From the NCBI RefSeq assembly GCF_024464185.1, contig NZ_JANHAU010000002.1, forward strand, positions 496,001 to 560,000: 64,000 nt of DNA, read 5' to 3'. A model generated the notes under the pieces. That model searched no databases. It was not told the origin of the DNA and worked only from the letters and a program-made list of their open reading frames with translations. The position numbers were made by a program, and so were the translations under genes. Of the stretch, positions 33,302 through 41,276 are shown in pieces (position 1 is the first letter of the stretch; every line of letters starts with the position of its first letter). The DNA is from Haloarchaeobius salinus (GTDB taxonomy: Archaea > Halobacteriota > Halobacteria > Halobacteriales > Natrialbaceae).

Positions 33302-33309
33302 TTTAAATA
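33302..33309 (+). promoter_or_regulatory. TATA box of the Bat-type regulator gene
   Basis: TTTAAATA, a near-ideal archaeal TATA element, lies 24-31 bases before the GTG at 33333. This spacing predicts a leaderless transcript and supports the GTG as the start. Confidence 0.6.
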
Positions 33310-33332
33310 CCGTCGTCACGCAGCCTCGGTCA

Positions 33333-33989
33333 GTGCGACGCGTCACCTTCGCCGTCGACTACCCGCCGTCGCTGGCGCATCCGATGCACCGGCGGCTCGA
33401 CGACAGCAACGTCTCCCGCGCCGAGTTGCTGATGTGGGGCCCGATGGACACCGTGACGACGCTCGCGTGGTACGACGGCGCGCCGGACGCGGTCCGGTCA
33501 CTGCTCGACGCGGTCGAGAGCAGCACCGCCGTGGACCTCGTGGCGGGCGACGGCGGCACCTACGCGTTCGTCCACCAGACCGGGTACGAACTCGGCGCGC
33601 CGGTGCTCGACCTCGTCGCCGACTCGGGCGTCGTCTTCCTCCCGCCGGTCACCTTCGAGCAGGGGTGCCGGGCTCGCGTCGACGCCGTCGGGGAGCCCGA
33701 GCTCCTCGCCGCGTTCCACGCCGACCTGCGCGAGCACGTCGACGCCACCGTCGAGCGCGTCGCCGACTTCCGGCGCTGGTCCACGCCCGCGGTCGACGTG
33801 ACAACCCGGCAGCACGAGGCGCTCGCGGCCGCCGTCGCGGTCGGCTACTACGACGTGCCGAGAACGGGGAGCGTCGCCGACGTGGCGGCCGAACTCGACT
33901 GCGCGGCGAGCACCGCGGGCGAACTGCTCAGGAGGGGGGAGGCCGCGCTTGTCCGGGGGTTCGTCGGGAGTGACGGCGGGAGCGGGTAG
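33333..33989 (+). CDS. Bacterio-opsin activator (Bat)-type HTH regulator
   Basis: 218 residues with a GTG start placed by the TATA box at 33302. The C-terminal part (about 155-212) is the HTH_10-type helix-turn-helix typical of Bat-family proteins: TTRQHEALAAAVAVGYYDVP followed by GSVADVAAELDCAASTAGEL. The N-terminal region (DYPPSLAHPMHRRLDDSN, DTVTTLAWYDGAPDAVRSLL) is the usual small ligand-binding/GAF-like companion. The DNA target and signal are unknown. It diverges from the alpha/beta hydrolase, a possible target. Confidence 0.85.
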   Translation: MRRVTFAVDYPPSLAHPMHRRLDDSNVSRAELLMWGPMDTVTTLAWYDGAPDAVRSLLDAVESSTAVDLVAGDGGTYAFVHQTGYELGAPVLDLVADSGVVFLPPVTFEQGCRARVDAVGEPELLAAFHADLREHVDATVERVADFRRWSTPAVDVTTRQHEALAAAVAVGYYDVPRTGSVADVAAELDCAASTAGELLRRGEAALVRGFVGSDGGSG

Positions 33990-33998
33990 GCCGCCGGG

Positions 33999-34634
33999 TC
34001 ACCGTCCGAGCGTCCCGTCGTCCGAAGCGAGAACCTCCGGCAGGTCGGCGAGCGACGAGATCCGGACGTCGGGCTCCCGGTACGGCGTCTCGTCGTCTTC
34101 GTTCTCGACCCACACCGACGTCATCCCGAGACACTCGCCCATCATGAGGTCCTCGTTGTACTCGTCGCTCACGAAGGCGACCGGTTCGTCGCCCTCGGGG
34201 AGGCACTCAAAGTAGCCCCTCGGATGGGGCTTCGGACGCTGGATGTCGGAGGAGACGACGAGGTCGTCGAAGCAGTCGAGGACGCCGTGTTCGGAGAGCA
34301 CCGTCTCGATCCACGGGCGCGCCATGTTGCCGAAGAGGACGAGCGTGTGCTCGGCCGCGAGGTCCCGGAGGACGTCTCCGTGCTCCGCGGGGAACTCGGG
34401 GTCGAGCCACGTCCGGTCGAGGTACTCACGACACGCGTCCTCGGACGCGCCCGTGAGCGTCGCGAGGAGGTCGACGTACCCGTCCGTGGTCTGGACGAAG
34501 CCGTCGCGGAACGCGAAGTAGGCGAGCCAGCCGGGGTAGGGGTCGGCTTCGGGGTCGGCACCCAGCAGGTGCGCGTGCTCGCGCTCGTCGCCGTGCTGGA
34601 CGATGACGCCGCCGTAGTCGAGGACGAGATGCAT
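33999..34634 (-). CDS. HAD-superfamily hydrolase
   Basis: 211 residues. Motif I is LVLDYGGVIV; the second aspartate normally expected (DxD) is Gly here, as in some HAD members of the haloacid dehalogenase/epoxide-hydrolase-N branch. Motif II is VLFGNMARPW, motif III the Lys in RPKPHPRGYFE, motif IV VAFVSDEYNEDLMMG. A helical cap domain lies between motifs I and II. Substrate unknown. Start at MHLVLDYGG, 34634. Confidence 0.87.
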   Translation of the reverse strand: MHLVLDYGGVIVQHGDEREHAHLLGADPEADPYPGWLAYFAFRDGFVQTTDGYVDLLATLTGASEDACREYLDRTWLDPEFPAEHGDVLRDLAAEHTLVLFGNMARPWIETVLSEHGVLDCFDDLVVSSDIQRPKPHPRGYFECLPEGDEPVAFVSDEYNEDLMMGECLGMTSVWVENEDDETPYREPDVRISSLADLPEVLASDDGTLGR

Positions 34635-34735
34635 GGAGTTCGTCGGACTTGCCGGGCGGTGTTCAATCTGTCGAACCGCCGTCCATTCGCGGTCGACCCG
34701 TAACGGCTTCGGCGCTCGAACGCACAGGGGTGAGC

Positions 34736-35800
34736 ATGCTCCCCGGCGAGGACACCGAGTTCGCGTTCGAGCTCCGGGTCTGTCGCTGGGCCGAGCGCGC
34801 GTGGGAGCCCGCACGCGAGGACTCCGTCGTGCTCGTCGCGCGTCAACTGGGAACCCGTGACCGACGCTGGGACACCCTGGTTCTGGAGTGCGACCCCGAC
34901 GGCCTGCGCCAGCGGGCGAACTTCGGGCTGGACGCGCTCGATTCCGACCTCCTGCACGTCGTCCGCCACGCGCCCGCGGAGTGGACGTACTACCGCGATG
35001 CGCTCCCCTACCCGGGCTACCCGTGGCGGTACGTCCGCGAGGCCGTACACAACGCCGCCGACCGGGGTATCGTCGAGACCAGAAAGTCGGGTGGCCGAAT
35101 CGAGTGCCGCCGGAAGTGGGAATACCCCGACTGGTGCCGGCGAATCGTCGCCGTCGAGAACAAGCCGGACCTCGACGCCAGCGCCGCCGACGCGCTCGTC
35201 TCGCAACTCGAATACGACGTGGCGCTCTCGCTCGCCGACGAGGCATGGGTGGCGACGCGCGCGACCGGCGGTGCCGTCGAACCCGTACTGCTCGAGAGCC
35301 TGCCCGTGCAGGCCGGCATCCTCACCGTCGACGTGGGCGACGGCGATGGAACCCCGGCGTCCGAGGCCAGCGTCGCCTGGCACGCGCGTTCGCTCGCCGT
35401 CGACGACCCCGGAACCCGGATTCTGGAGCGGCCCGACGGGAGCGAGTTCGACGCCTCCGCCGCCCGGTTCGAGTACGCCGACCCCGAGTGGAAGGCCGAC
35501 AAGCGCCGCGAGATCGCCGAACGGGCCTACGCCCGCGGCTGGCGCTCCTACGTCGACACGATGCGGCCCGACTGCCGCCACTTCCAGGCCCGGGAAGACG
35601 GCACGCTGCTGCCTTGGTGCGACGCGAAGGGGCGCTGTCAGACCGCCGGCGAGTGCGCCGGTCGCTGCGCCGAGTTCGAGCCCGAACCGCCCGCCTGGCG
35701 GACGAGGGGCTGGCCCATCGAGGGTGGGCCGGGCGCGGCGACGAAGCGACTGCTGTCGCGTCGGCGGCGGGGACGGCGGCCCGGGCTGGCGGAGGAGTAG
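34736..35800 (+). CDS. DUF5787 protein, predicted PD-(D/E)xK nuclease with cysteine cluster
   Basis: 354 residues of the haloarchaeal DUF5787 family, officially of unknown function. Two things stand out. First, YPDW at 130-133 and AVENKPDL at 139-146 give the PD...ExK arrangement (Asp132, Glu141, Lys143) followed by QLEYDVALSLADEAWVATRA, the helix-strand pattern of restriction-endonuclease-like folds. Second, cysteines at 280, 295, 301, 307 and 311 form a C-terminal cluster (WCDAKGRCQTAGECAGRC), as in nucleases that bind Fe-S or zinc. Nuclease activity is my inference. The ATG at 34736 is used; a GTG two codons earlier is possible. Convergent with the Nmad3-like gene, one base apart. Confidence 0.75.
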   Translation: MLPGEDTEFAFELRVCRWAERAWEPAREDSVVLVARQLGTRDRRWDTLVLECDPDGLRQRANFGLDALDSDLLHVVRHAPAEWTYYRDALPYPGYPWRYVREAVHNAADRGIVETRKSGGRIECRRKWEYPDWCRRIVAVENKPDLDASAADALVSQLEYDVALSLADEAWVATRATGGAVEPVLLESLPVQAGILTVDVGDGDGTPASEASVAWHARSLAVDDPGTRILERPDGSEFDASAARFEYADPEWKADKRREIAERAYARGWRSYVDTMRPDCRHFQAREDGTLLPWCDAKGRCQTAGECAGRCAEFEPEPPAWRTRGWPIEGGPGAATKRLLSRRRRGRRPGLAEE

Positions 35801-35801
35801 G

Positions 35802-36620
35802 TCACCAGTCCATCGCCCGCTCGCGGAACGTCTCGGCGTCCAGGTCGCAGACGATGGCCGGCTTCCGAATCACGCCGGCTTTCTCCGCCCGTTTCGCAGA
35901 ATCGGGATCGTGCGCGGGCTTCGTCACCGCGAACTCTCCGGCGAACTCGTCGTCGAGGAAGTAGCCCCGCCGCTCGCCGTCGAACGCCGAGAACGTGCTC
36001 ATGGACCTCCCGACGCGCTCGAACAGCCCGCCCTCGTCGCCGTCGAGGAGGACGACCCGGCGGTCGTCGCGGTACGGTCGCCCGTCGACGGCGCGCTTCG
36101 TGTGGGCGTTCTCGGGATGTCGAGCCAGCTTCTCGCGCTTCGTTGCCCGAGAATCGTCGGCCTCGACGACGGTCACCCGGGAGACGCGGAACCAGCCGAC
36201 GAGGTAGCGGTGCAGCCGCCCGTCCGCGTCCTCCAGTCCGGCGTAGAAGCCGACCGCATCGTCCCCGTCCGACTCCAGCGCGGCGAGGCGGTTCACGTAG
36301 CCGGGGCGGTGCTCGCCGTAGGTCAGCGCGTCGAGGTTCGGGTCGTCGTGGGGCGGGTAGTTGGCGATGGCGTCGGCTTCGGTCACCGGTTCGCCGTCGC
36401 TGCCGGGGTCGGGCACCAGTCTGGCGAGCAGGTCGGCCATGGTGCCGTCGCCGTGGCGGAGCGGGCGGTCGCCGTAGGGCCGACCTTCGCTCGTCTCGCG
36501 GGTCTTCTCCGGGATGGGGACGTACTCGAACTCTCCATTCGAACCGACCGTCGGGACGCGGGAGTCCCGCAGCTCGACGTTGGTCGTGTCGGCACCGATG
36601 CCACAGCAGACGACGGTCAT
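35802..36620 (-). CDS. Nmad3-like putative nucleotide-modification-associated protein
   Basis: 272 residues. The start TVVCCGIGADTTNVELRDSR with GEFEYVPIPEKTRET resembles the Nmad3 (nucleotide modification associated domain 3) proteins annotated in haloarchaea; later landmarks are LTYGEHRPGYVNRLAALE, AVGFYAGLED and RHPENAHTKRA. Named from comparative genomics with DNA-modification clusters; no biochemical function is established. It follows the DUF5797 gene by 13 bases on the same strand and is probably its operon partner. Confidence 0.6.
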   Translation of the reverse strand: MTVVCCGIGADTTNVELRDSRVPTVGSNGEFEYVPIPEKTRETSEGRPYGDRPLRHGDGTMADLLARLVPDPGSDGEPVTEADAIANYPPHDDPNLDALTYGEHRPGYVNRLAALESDGDDAVGFYAGLEDADGRLHRYLVGWFRVSRVTVVEADDSRATKREKLARHPENAHTKRAVDGRPYRDDRRVVLLDGDEGGLFERVGRSMSTFSAFDGERRGYFLDDEFAGEFAVTKPAHDPDSAKRAEKAGVIRKPAIVCDLDAETFRERAMDW

Positions 36621-36633
36621 CGCGGGCGCTGGG

Positions 36634-37140
36634 TCACGAGTCGTTCACCGTGACCTCGAACTCGTCGCGCGCGACGGCGAGGCGGAACGTCGGGACCGTC
36701 GTGTAGACGACCTCGACGACGTCCTTGCGGCGGAGCGACTGGAGCGCGTCGCGCACCTCGTCCACGTCGGGGTCGAGGTCGGCGTGCTCGCGCAGGGTCC
36801 GGAGGACGCTGACGACGCTCTGGCCGTCCTCGTCCGGACCGGCGAGGTTGTCGAGGATGGCGGCCTGGAGCGCCGGCACGCGGACGGCACTCGGCGTGCC
36901 GCCGGGCTCGTCGCCCGCGGTGACGCCGGGCTCCACGTCGACGAGCTCGGCGGCCTCCTCGGTCGCGCGGATGAGACTGTTGTCGTCCCGGAAGTAGTAC
37001 TCCTTCAGCTCGCGTTCGAGGAAGCCGTGGACCTCGCTCCCGCTCTCCATCGCCCACCGCTCCTGCAGCTCGGCGTTCTTCGTCGGCTGGAGCTCGACGA
37101 TGTCGGCCAGACGCTCGCGCGCCTCCTCCGAGAGGGTCAT
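36634..37140 (-). CDS. DUF5797-type winged-helix-like protein
   Basis: 168 residues. The start MTLSEEARERLADIVELQPT, then KNAELQERWAMESGSEVHGF, agrees with haloarchaeal DUF5797. Helix-rich N-terminal part with EYYFRDDNSLIRATEEA, and a C-terminal part SLRRKDVVEVVYTTVPTFRL that reads like a winged-helix wing. No cysteine motifs or membrane segments. First gene of a two-gene unit with the Nmad3-like gene (13-base gap). Function unknown; DNA binding is plausible but only inferred from the fold-like pattern. Confidence 0.7.
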   Translation of the reverse strand: MTLSEEARERLADIVELQPTKNAELQERWAMESGSEVHGFLERELKEYYFRDDNSLIRATEEAAELVDVEPGVTAGDEPGGTPSAVRVPALQAAILDNLAGPDEDGQSVVSVLRTLREHADLDPDVDEVRDALQSLRRKDVVEVVYTTVPTFRLAVARDEFEVTVNDS

Positions 37141-37231
37141 TGCGCGTCGCTACGGTCAGCCGGTATTTGGGCGTTCTGTCTCCAGACGGTTCGACACCAC
37201 GCTCAAGGGGACGCGAGTCAAACGGGCACAC

Positions 37232-37501
37232 ATGACACGGCGTGTGGAGTACGCACACATCGAGTCCGCGCTCGACGACCTCACCTACCCGGTGCTCCGG
37301 GACGACGCCGCGGCGGACCTCGAGAACGTGACGCTCGTGGTCGCCGAGGACGAGGCCAACCTCGGGGTGCTCGTCTCGGAGACGGACAGCGACGCGTTCC
37401 GGACCCCACAGGACCTGCTGTTCGAACTGGAGGACGCGGTCGGCGTGGCGCTCGAGGATGCCCGCGCCCCCGCCGCCGACACCGACGGCGACGGGGAGTG
37501 A
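37232..37501 (+). CDS. DUF5789-type small haloarchaeal protein
   Basis: 89 residues, soluble and acidic. The pattern VEYAHIESALDDLTYPVLRD followed by DAAADLENVTLVVAEDEANL and FRTPQDLLFELEDAVG matches the DUF2795/DUF5789 group of small haloarchaeal proteins, all uncharacterised. Start at the ATG 37232; a longer open frame upstream overlaps the divergent promoter of the DUF5797 gene and looks non-coding. Confidence 0.7.
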   Translation: MTRRVEYAHIESALDDLTYPVLRDDAAADLENVTLVVAEDEANLGVLVSETDSDAFRTPQDLLFELEDAVGVALEDARAPAADTDGDGE

Positions 37502-37611
37502 GTTCGGCAACGCCCCCGGACGAACGACCGAATCGGGTGCCGGGATGCGGTCGTCCGCAAGCCACGCACGGTTGGCTCTCGTTTTTCACTGTCGGGCCCG
37601 TAGCCGGGTCC

Positions 37612-38244
37612 ATGACACGCGAGCACGTCGATTCCGTGACGGTCTACGCCGACTACGTCTGTCCGTTCTGCTACCTCGGGCGTCACGCGCTGTCGCTCTA
37701 CCAGGACACCCGCGAGGAGCCGCTGCGGATCGAGTGGCACCCGTTCGACCTCCGGGCCGCACAGCGCGGCCCCGACGGCGAACTCGACCTGAGCGTCGAC
37801 GACGGGAAGGACGAGGCGTACTACGAGCGGGCCAGACAGGGCGTCGAGCGCCTCCGCGAGAAGTACGGCGTCGAGATGACCGTCGACGTCTCCCGCGACG
37901 TGGACTCGCTGCAGGCTCAGCTGCTCTCGCGGTACGTCCAGGAGCGCGAGCCCTACGACACCTGGCGCGCGCTCGACGAGGCACTGCTGGCGGCGCTCTG
38001 GCGCGACGGCCGCGACATCGGCGACGCCGACGTGCTCGTCGACGTCGCACGCGCGGTCGGCATCGACGAGCAGATGGTCGAGACGGCGCTCTCGGACGAC
38101 GCGAACCGCGACGCGCTCGCCGAGGACTTCGCCGCCGCGAAGGCCGCCGGCGTCACCGGCGTCCCGACGTTCGTCCACGACGGCCACCAGGCCCGTGGCG
38201 CGGTCCCGCCCGAGCAGCTCGAGCGACTCGTCGAGGGCGTCTGA
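37612..38244 (+). CDS. DsbA-family (FrnE-like) thiol oxidoreductase
   Basis: 210 residues, thioredoxin fold with inserted helical domain. Active-site pair Cys17 and Cys20 in YVCPFCYLGRHAL; the cis-Pro loop is GVTGVPTFVHDG near residue 190. It lacks a signal peptide, so it is cytoplasmic, as FrnE-type proteins are. The family acts as thiol-disulfide oxidoreductase or as 2-hydroxychromene-2-carboxylate isomerase; the CPFC pair favours the former. Confidence 0.9.
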   Translation: MTREHVDSVTVYADYVCPFCYLGRHALSLYQDTREEPLRIEWHPFDLRAAQRGPDGELDLSVDDGKDEAYYERARQGVERLREKYGVEMTVDVSRDVDSLQAQLLSRYVQEREPYDTWRALDEALLAALWRDGRDIGDADVLVDVARAVGIDEQMVETALSDDANRDALAEDFAAAKAAGVTGVPTFVHDGHQARGAVPPEQLERLVEGV

Positions 38245-38314
38245 GCCGGCGACTGGACAGCCGGCCGGACAAGCGGGTCGCTTAAGTCCGTTCGACGGCG
38301 AACGAAGGGGTACG

Positions 38315-38641
38315 ATGGAGTTCTGTGACGAATGCGGTTCAATGATGAAGACGGAGGGCGACGAGTGGGTCTGCGGGAACGAGGAGTGTGGCTTCTCGAA
38401 GCCCCGCGACGCCCAGTCGGAACAGGCGATGGTCACCACACAGGGCCAGGAGGAGTCCGAGGTCGTCGACGTCTCCGACGCCGAGAACAAGGGCCTGCCG
38501 ACGACGGAATCCCACTGCCCGAAGTGTGACAACGACGAGGCCTACTGGTACATGCAGCAGATCCGCTCGGCCGACGAGTCCGAGACCCGCTTTTTCATCT
38601 GCACCGAGTGCGAGCACAAGTGGCGCGAGGACGACCACTAA
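38315..38641 (+). CDS. tfs: Transcription factor S (TFS, TFIIS-like)
   Basis: 108 residues. N-terminal zinc ribbon with Cys4, Cys7, Cys20 and Cys25; C-terminal ribbon with Cys68, Cys71, Cys96 and Cys99. The acidic pair Asp87-Glu88 in RSADESETRFF sits at the tip that enters the RNA polymerase active centre and triggers cleavage of backtracked RNA. Length and both ribbons are complete, so this is a functional TFS rather than an inhibitory TFS variant lacking the acidic pair. The TAA stop overlaps the stop of the convergent membrane-protein gene. Confidence 0.94.
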   Translation: MEFCDECGSMMKTEGDEWVCGNEECGFSKPRDAQSEQAMVTTQGQEESEVVDVSDAENKGLPTTESHCPKCDNDEAYWYMQQIRSADESETRFFICTECEHKWREDDH

Positions 38642-39027
38642 CCGTACACGAGCGTCCACAGCGACCCGAGGCCGCCGAACACCACCGACGCGAGCACCAG
38701 CCCCGCCCAGTTGAACGCGCTCAACGGGTAGTCGAGCCCCGGACCGAGGACGAGGAGCGCAACCGCCAGCAGCGCCGGCGCGACGGTCGCCAGCGGTCGC
38801 CGCCCGTCACGCCCCAGCCAGCCGACGGCGACGAGGCACAGCCCGAAGGCGACCACCAGCCCGTACACCACCGGGACGACCCCCGCGGGGTCCAGCTGCG
38901 ACCCGAGGTCCGACGTGACCGGCAGCCCGAGGAAGACCAGTCCGAGCAGTCCCGACAGGGCCGCGAACGCTCGCCCGACGAGTTCGGGATCGACGGGGAG
39001 TCCCGTGGCTTCGGTGGCGTCGCTCAT
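38638..39027 (-). CDS. Four-helix membrane protein, unknown function
   Basis: 129 residues with hydrophobic segments AFAALSGLLGLVFLGLP, VVPVVYGLVVAFGLCLVAVG, LATVAPALLAVALLVLG and WAGLVLASVVFGGLGSLWTL. No charged or catalytic residues stand out within the helices. Start at MSDATEATGLPVD. Convergent with tfs, the stop codons overlapping by three bases. Not recognised. Confidence 0.7.
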   Translation of the reverse strand: MSDATEATGLPVDPELVGRAFAALSGLLGLVFLGLPVTSDLGSQLDPAGVVPVVYGLVVAFGLCLVAVGWLGRDGRRPLATVAPALLAVALLVLGPGLDYPLSAFNWAGLVLASVVFGGLGSLWTLVYG

Positions 39028-39097
39028 GGCTGGAGTGTCGGCCGGGTGCGAGGAATGCGTTTCGTTACGCGTGCCGGTTCGACTGACGTGTTACGGC

Positions 39098-39289
39098 TCA
39101 GTGCGTCGCCCGGTACTGTCCGTGGGCCACACCGATGGCCAGGCAGACGAGCCCGAAGACGACCATCGACGGGGTGACCATCATCAGGACCGTCTCCGTC
39201 GTCATCATCGGTGCGACCACGAGCGCGAGCGTGCCGACTGCGACGAGCGCGATGAAGACCGCGGCGGTCTTCGTCTGGTCGAGTTCCAT
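39098..39289 (-). CDS. Small two-helix membrane protein
   Basis: 63 residues. MELDQTKTAAVFIALVAVGT leads into helix 1; VAPMMTTETVLMMVTPSMVV and FGLVCLAIGVAHGQYRATH form the loop, second helix and basic tail. The Met-rich APMMTTETVLMM motif recurs, to my recollection, in a family of small haloarchaeal membrane proteins (DUF7333-like); I cannot verify that here. Function unknown. Confidence 0.65.
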   Translation of the reverse strand: MELDQTKTAAVFIALVAVGTLALVVAPMMTTETVLMMVTPSMVVFGLVCLAIGVAHGQYRATH

Positions 39290-39339
39290 ACCCGGGTCTG
39301 AGGGCTGGAGGTAGATAATCGGTGCGGAGCGAGTGGTGT

Positions 39340-39510
39340 TTGCTGTGAGTGCTGCGCCCTCATGAGCCCCGCTGGGCTCGTCGTGCCTGCGGTGTCTGAG
39401 CGCGAGGCGCTGGGACCGTTCCGACGCGCCTCCTCGTGGTCGCGCAGTCTCGCCGGTCCCACTCCGGTCCGGGGAGTTCACACCGGAGACACCCGGACCG
39501 GTCCGACGAG
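39340..39510. repeat. Composite intergenic repeat, partial copy
   Basis: The 227-base gap between two membrane-protein genes contains CTCGTCGTGCCTGCGGTG followed by TCTGAGCGCGAGGCGCT, the same module as at about 1295, 42440 and 46855, then GGTCCCACTCCGG and a GTCCGGGG/CCCGGACC inverted repeat. The GCCAGAAAGCCCC core is absent. Confidence 0.55.
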
Positions 39511-39516
39511 TCCCTC

Positions 39517-40239
39517 CTAATCGGTCGGCCGAACCAGGTTCGCGAGCGTCACGAGCACGCCGAGTGCCCAGCCGACCGGCACGGAGACGCCGAGCCAGAG
39601 CAGCACGTAGGCGACGCCGGTGAGGTCGTACTCGGTGCGGAGGTACTCGTTGATGCCGCCGACGGCGAAGACGTTGTCGAGGAACCAGATGGCGAGCGAC
39701 TCGCTCTCGGTGAACACGAGCTCGCCGAGTGCGGGCGAGTAGAACGCCGCGACGACCGGCGGGAGGAACACGGCGGTCGTCGCGAACGGGTAGGCGAGGA
39801 CGACCGTCGTCACACGCCCGCCGACGCGTGAGAAGCCGAGCGCGAGTCCCGCGGAGAGGGTCGCGACGCTGGCGGCGGCGACGACGGCGAGGAAGCCCGT
39901 GAAGGTGAACCGGACCCAGGCCGCGGCCGACAGCGCGCCCCAGAGCAGCGCGACGAGGAGCACGGTGCCGACGAGCCCGAGTGCCGAGGTGAGGTCGTCC
40001 AGCCGGTAGGCGTTGTACCGGGCGACGACGCCGGCGAGCGCGAACGGGTAGACGAGTGCGACGGCGACCGCGCCGACGGCCGCCCAGCCGTTGTACGCGA
40101 GCTTGCCGCTCGTCGTCTCGGGTTTCCACTTGCCGAGGACGGACTCGTCGGCACCGCGCTGTCGCGGGAAGAACAGCTCCATCCAGGTCTCGTGCAGTCG
40201 CTTCAGGTCGACGCCCACTGCTCCGACGAACCCGGCCAT
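39517..40239 (-). CDS. Polytopic membrane protein, unknown haloarchaeal family
   Basis: 240 residues. A cytoplasmic-looking N terminus (VDLKRLHETWMELFFPRQRG, GKWKPETTSGKLAYNGW) is followed by about five hydrophobic helices (AAVGAVAVALVYPFALAGVV, ALGLVGTVLLVALLWGALSA, FLAVVAAASVATLSAGLALG, VVLAYPFATTAVFLPPVVAA, YVLLWLGVSVPVGWALGVLV). The overall plan is like YIP1-type proteins, but I do not recognise a diagnostic motif. Start at MAGFVGAVGV, 40239. Confidence 0.72.
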   Translation of the reverse strand: MAGFVGAVGVDLKRLHETWMELFFPRQRGADESVLGKWKPETTSGKLAYNGWAAVGAVAVALVYPFALAGVVARYNAYRLDDLTSALGLVGTVLLVALLWGALSAAAWVRFTFTGFLAVVAAASVATLSAGLALGFSRVGGRVTTVVLAYPFATTAVFLPPVVAAFYSPALGELVFTESESLAIWFLDNVFAVGGINEYLRTEYDLTGVAYVLLWLGVSVPVGWALGVLVTLANLVRPTD

Positions 40240-40302
40240 ATCAGTTCGGTTCGCCCCCGTGGCGTTTTACTTTTCGGCTGGTACCGGCAGGGTAGTCCGC
40301 TC

Positions 40303-41133
40303 CTACCAGGGCGCGAAGTCGGGGTCGACCGCCCGCTCGCGCTCGTCGATGGCGTCGATGGCCGCCACGTCGTCCGCGTCGAGGTCGACCGACAGCGACG
40401 TCCAGTTGTCGCGGATGTGGTCCTCGCTCGTCGCCTTCGGGATGACGGTGACGCCCTTCTCGCGGAGCCACGCGAGGCTGACCGCGGCCGCACTGGCGTC
40501 GTGCTTCTCGGCGACGCGCTGTACCTCGGGCACGTCGAACACCCTCCCGCGGGCCAGCGGCGAGTACGCGACCACGTTCACGCCGGCGTCGTCGCAGTGC
40601 GCGCGCAGCTCCTCCTGCGGGAGCAGCGGGTGGCACTCGAACTGGTTCGCGAACACGTCCGCGTCCAGCGTCTCGATGGCCTCGTCGACGTGCTCGGGCT
40701 CGAAGTTCGAGACGCCGACGTTCTTCACCTTGCCCCCGTCGACGAGCTGGTCGAGCGCCGACAGCGTGCCCTCCGGGTCGTACTCGCCCGACGGCCAGTG
40801 GACGTACAGCAGGTCCACGTAGTCGACGCCGAGCTTCTCCAGGCTCGCCTCGGTGCTCGAGAGCACGTCGTCGTGTGCGAGGTTGCTGATCCACACCTTC
40901 GTCGCCAGGAACACGTCCTCGCGGTCGACGTCGGCCTGCGCGATGCCGTCGCCGACGGCGGCCTCGTTGCCGTATGCCTGTGCGGTGTCGATGTGGCGGT
41001 AGCCCATCTCCAGTGCGGTCGCGACGCTGTCGGCGCACTGGTCGTGGTCCTCGTTCTGCCAGGTGCCGAGGCCGAGCACCGGCATCCCGTCGGCGGTTGG
41101 GACGCTATCCGGGGTGAGTGTATCCTGAGACAT
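40303..41133 (-). CDS. Aldo/keto reductase
   Basis: 276 residues, NADPH-dependent TIM-barrel oxidoreductase. The catalytic tetrad is complete: Asp49 and Tyr54 (HIDTAQAYGNE), Lys79 (LATKVW) and His112 (LLYVHWPSG). Cofactor-binding segments GVSNFEPEH, YSPLARGRV and VTVIPKATSEDHIRDN are present. Resembles the 2,5-diketo-D-gluconate reductase/prostaglandin-synthase branch. Substrate unknown, likely small aldehydes. Confidence 0.92.
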   Translation of the reverse strand: MSQDTLTPDSVPTADGMPVLGLGTWQNEDHDQCADSVATALEMGYRHIDTAQAYGNEAAVGDGIAQADVDREDVFLATKVWISNLAHDDVLSSTEASLEKLGVDYVDLLYVHWPSGEYDPEGTLSALDQLVDGGKVKNVGVSNFEPEHVDEAIETLDADVFANQFECHPLLPQEELRAHCDDAGVNVVAYSPLARGRVFDVPEVQRVAEKHDASAAAVSLAWLREKGVTVIPKATSEDHIRDNWTSLSVDLDADDVAAIDAIDERERAVDPDFAPW

Positions 41134-41276
41134 CGTACCCGAAACCAGGCGTCTGACGTGGAAAGGGGTTGTGGATTCGGCGAGGGTGTCGCGGCGGTCG
41201 CCAGCCCACCAACGTGGCGCGCGTCACAGGGCTGCCGCTGTCCGGTGGATACCGACGGATCAGAAGAACACGAGCC

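Noticed and set aside
35802-36620. One operon of DUF5787 with Nmad3 and DUF5797
   Set aside because: DUF5787 is on the opposite strand and convergent; only DUF5797 and the Nmad3-like gene can be co-transcribed.
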